Part shown: piece after piece, positions 32,268 to 32,495 of the stretch
How the letters are laid out: each line of letters begins with the position of its first letter
Position numbering within the stretch: the first letter of the stretch is position 1
NCBI GenBank assembly: GCA_949127665.1
Contig: CASBQE010000296.1
Location: forward strand, 1 to 32,495
DNA from: Synechococcales cyanobacterium PMM_0083
Lineage (GTDB): Bacteria > Cyanobacteriota > Cyanobacteriia > Leptolyngbyales > Leptolyngbyaceae
Direction of reading: 5' to 3'
Length of the DNA stretch: 32,495 nt
Translations under genes and position numbers: made by a program
The notes under the pieces: generated by a model
What the model was told of the DNA's origin: nothing
The model's database searches: none
Seen by the model: only the letters and a program-made list of their open reading frames with translations

Positions 32268-32444
32268 TGCGGTCTAAATTCCAAACAACAATATCTCTAC
32301 TATTCAGCTTGTGTAGCATTCCCTGACTGACACAAAATATCGGGTGAGGGGCAAATCCACGTACTCTGGGTATTATCATACCAAATTAAATTGAGATAGT
32401 TACAGATCAGATAAACTGAGGGATGTAGAAATGAGATAGTAACG
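32268..32444. other. intergenic region with two GAGATAGTWAC direct repeats
   Basis: GAGATAGTTAC and GAGATAGTAAC occur about 40 bases apart, the second just before the transposase start. They might belong to the end of the insertion sequence or to its promoter. Confidence 0.35.
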
Positions 32445-32495
32445 ATGGCTGGAGTAAGCACGATCGCAATTAAAGAAAGTCTCGACGAGTTAGGC
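32445..32495 (+). CDS. 5' end of an IS630-like transposase gene
   Basis: Only 17 codons are in the window, reading MAGVSTIAIKESLDELG and open to the right edge. The MAGV start and following pattern resemble the N-terminus of cyanobacterial IS630-family transposases (helix-turn-helix part). The left end of such an element would lie between cpcS and this codon. With only 17 residues this is a tentative call. Confidence 0.5.
   Translation, partial: MAGVSTIAIKESLDELG

Noticed and set aside
1-32495. CRISPR arrays, tRNA or rRNA genes
   Set aside because: No regularly spaced repeats of 25-40 bases and no tRNA- or rRNA-like sequence were noticed on either strand by eye.

Overview
The window looks like a chromosomal segment of a cyanobacterium, probably filamentous or Leptolyngbya-like. 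It carries many GCGATCGC (HIP1) palindromes, a phycobilisome rod-core linker (cpcG), a CpcS-type phycobilin lyase, an MgdA-like glucolipid synthase, an aerobic cobaltochelatase (cobN) and a mycosporine-like amino acid (MAA) cluster mysA-mysB-mysC. The taxonomic call is inference from gene content; no rRNA or tRNA gene was seen.

Layout. 1-429: 3' end of an acidic protein, possibly DnaX, with an SSB-like tail. 435-2856 (-): a SPASM-like radical SAM gene overlapping the mgdA-type glycosyltransferase. 3485-5811: a small hypothetical gene, a G-rich 15-bp tandem repeat, truB, and divergent xthA. About 6059-6301: remnant of a hemagglutinin-like gene. 6317-8875 (+): a large Abi/CAAX (CPBP) intramembrane protease. 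8969-13439 (-): DevC-like permease, DevA-like ATPase, nanE, a small hypothetical gene and Anbu, the ancestral proteasome-like peptidase. 14023-14340 (+): a DUF3146-like protein.

14379-20052 (-): the most interesting block, a compact operon mysA, mysB, mysC, a second O-methyltransferase-like gene and a clan-J (GH32/43/68-like) beta-propeller hydrolase. The last three genes are separated by a 1-base gap and an ATGA overlap. MysA, MysB and MysC would make 4-deoxygadusol and then mycosporine-glycine. No mysD or mysE is present, and the two extra genes suggest undescribed tailoring, possibly of a glycosylated or methylated mycosporine. The extra methyltransferase lacks the usual catalytic His of its family, whereas the hydrolase keeps all three catalytic acids.

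20538-24320 (-): cobN, with an 8-bp tandem repeat inside the reading frame that could cause phase variation. 24466-28715: an ArsR-type regulator followed by an unlisted 54-residue small gene, a frameshifted response regulator, a ComEC-like metallo-beta-lactamase-fold protein without its HxHxDH motif, a long structured hairpin, and a second ArsR paralog (about 66% identical to the first) in an operon with a SulP anion transporter. 28812-29415: a MITE-like 351-bp element abutting a frameshifted transposase remnant. 29690-32267: an XRE regulator, a bidirectional terminator, cpcG, an HExxH protein translationally coupled to cpcS, then the first codons of an IS630-like transposase at the right edge.

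Functions are read from motifs and remembered family features only. No database search was run.
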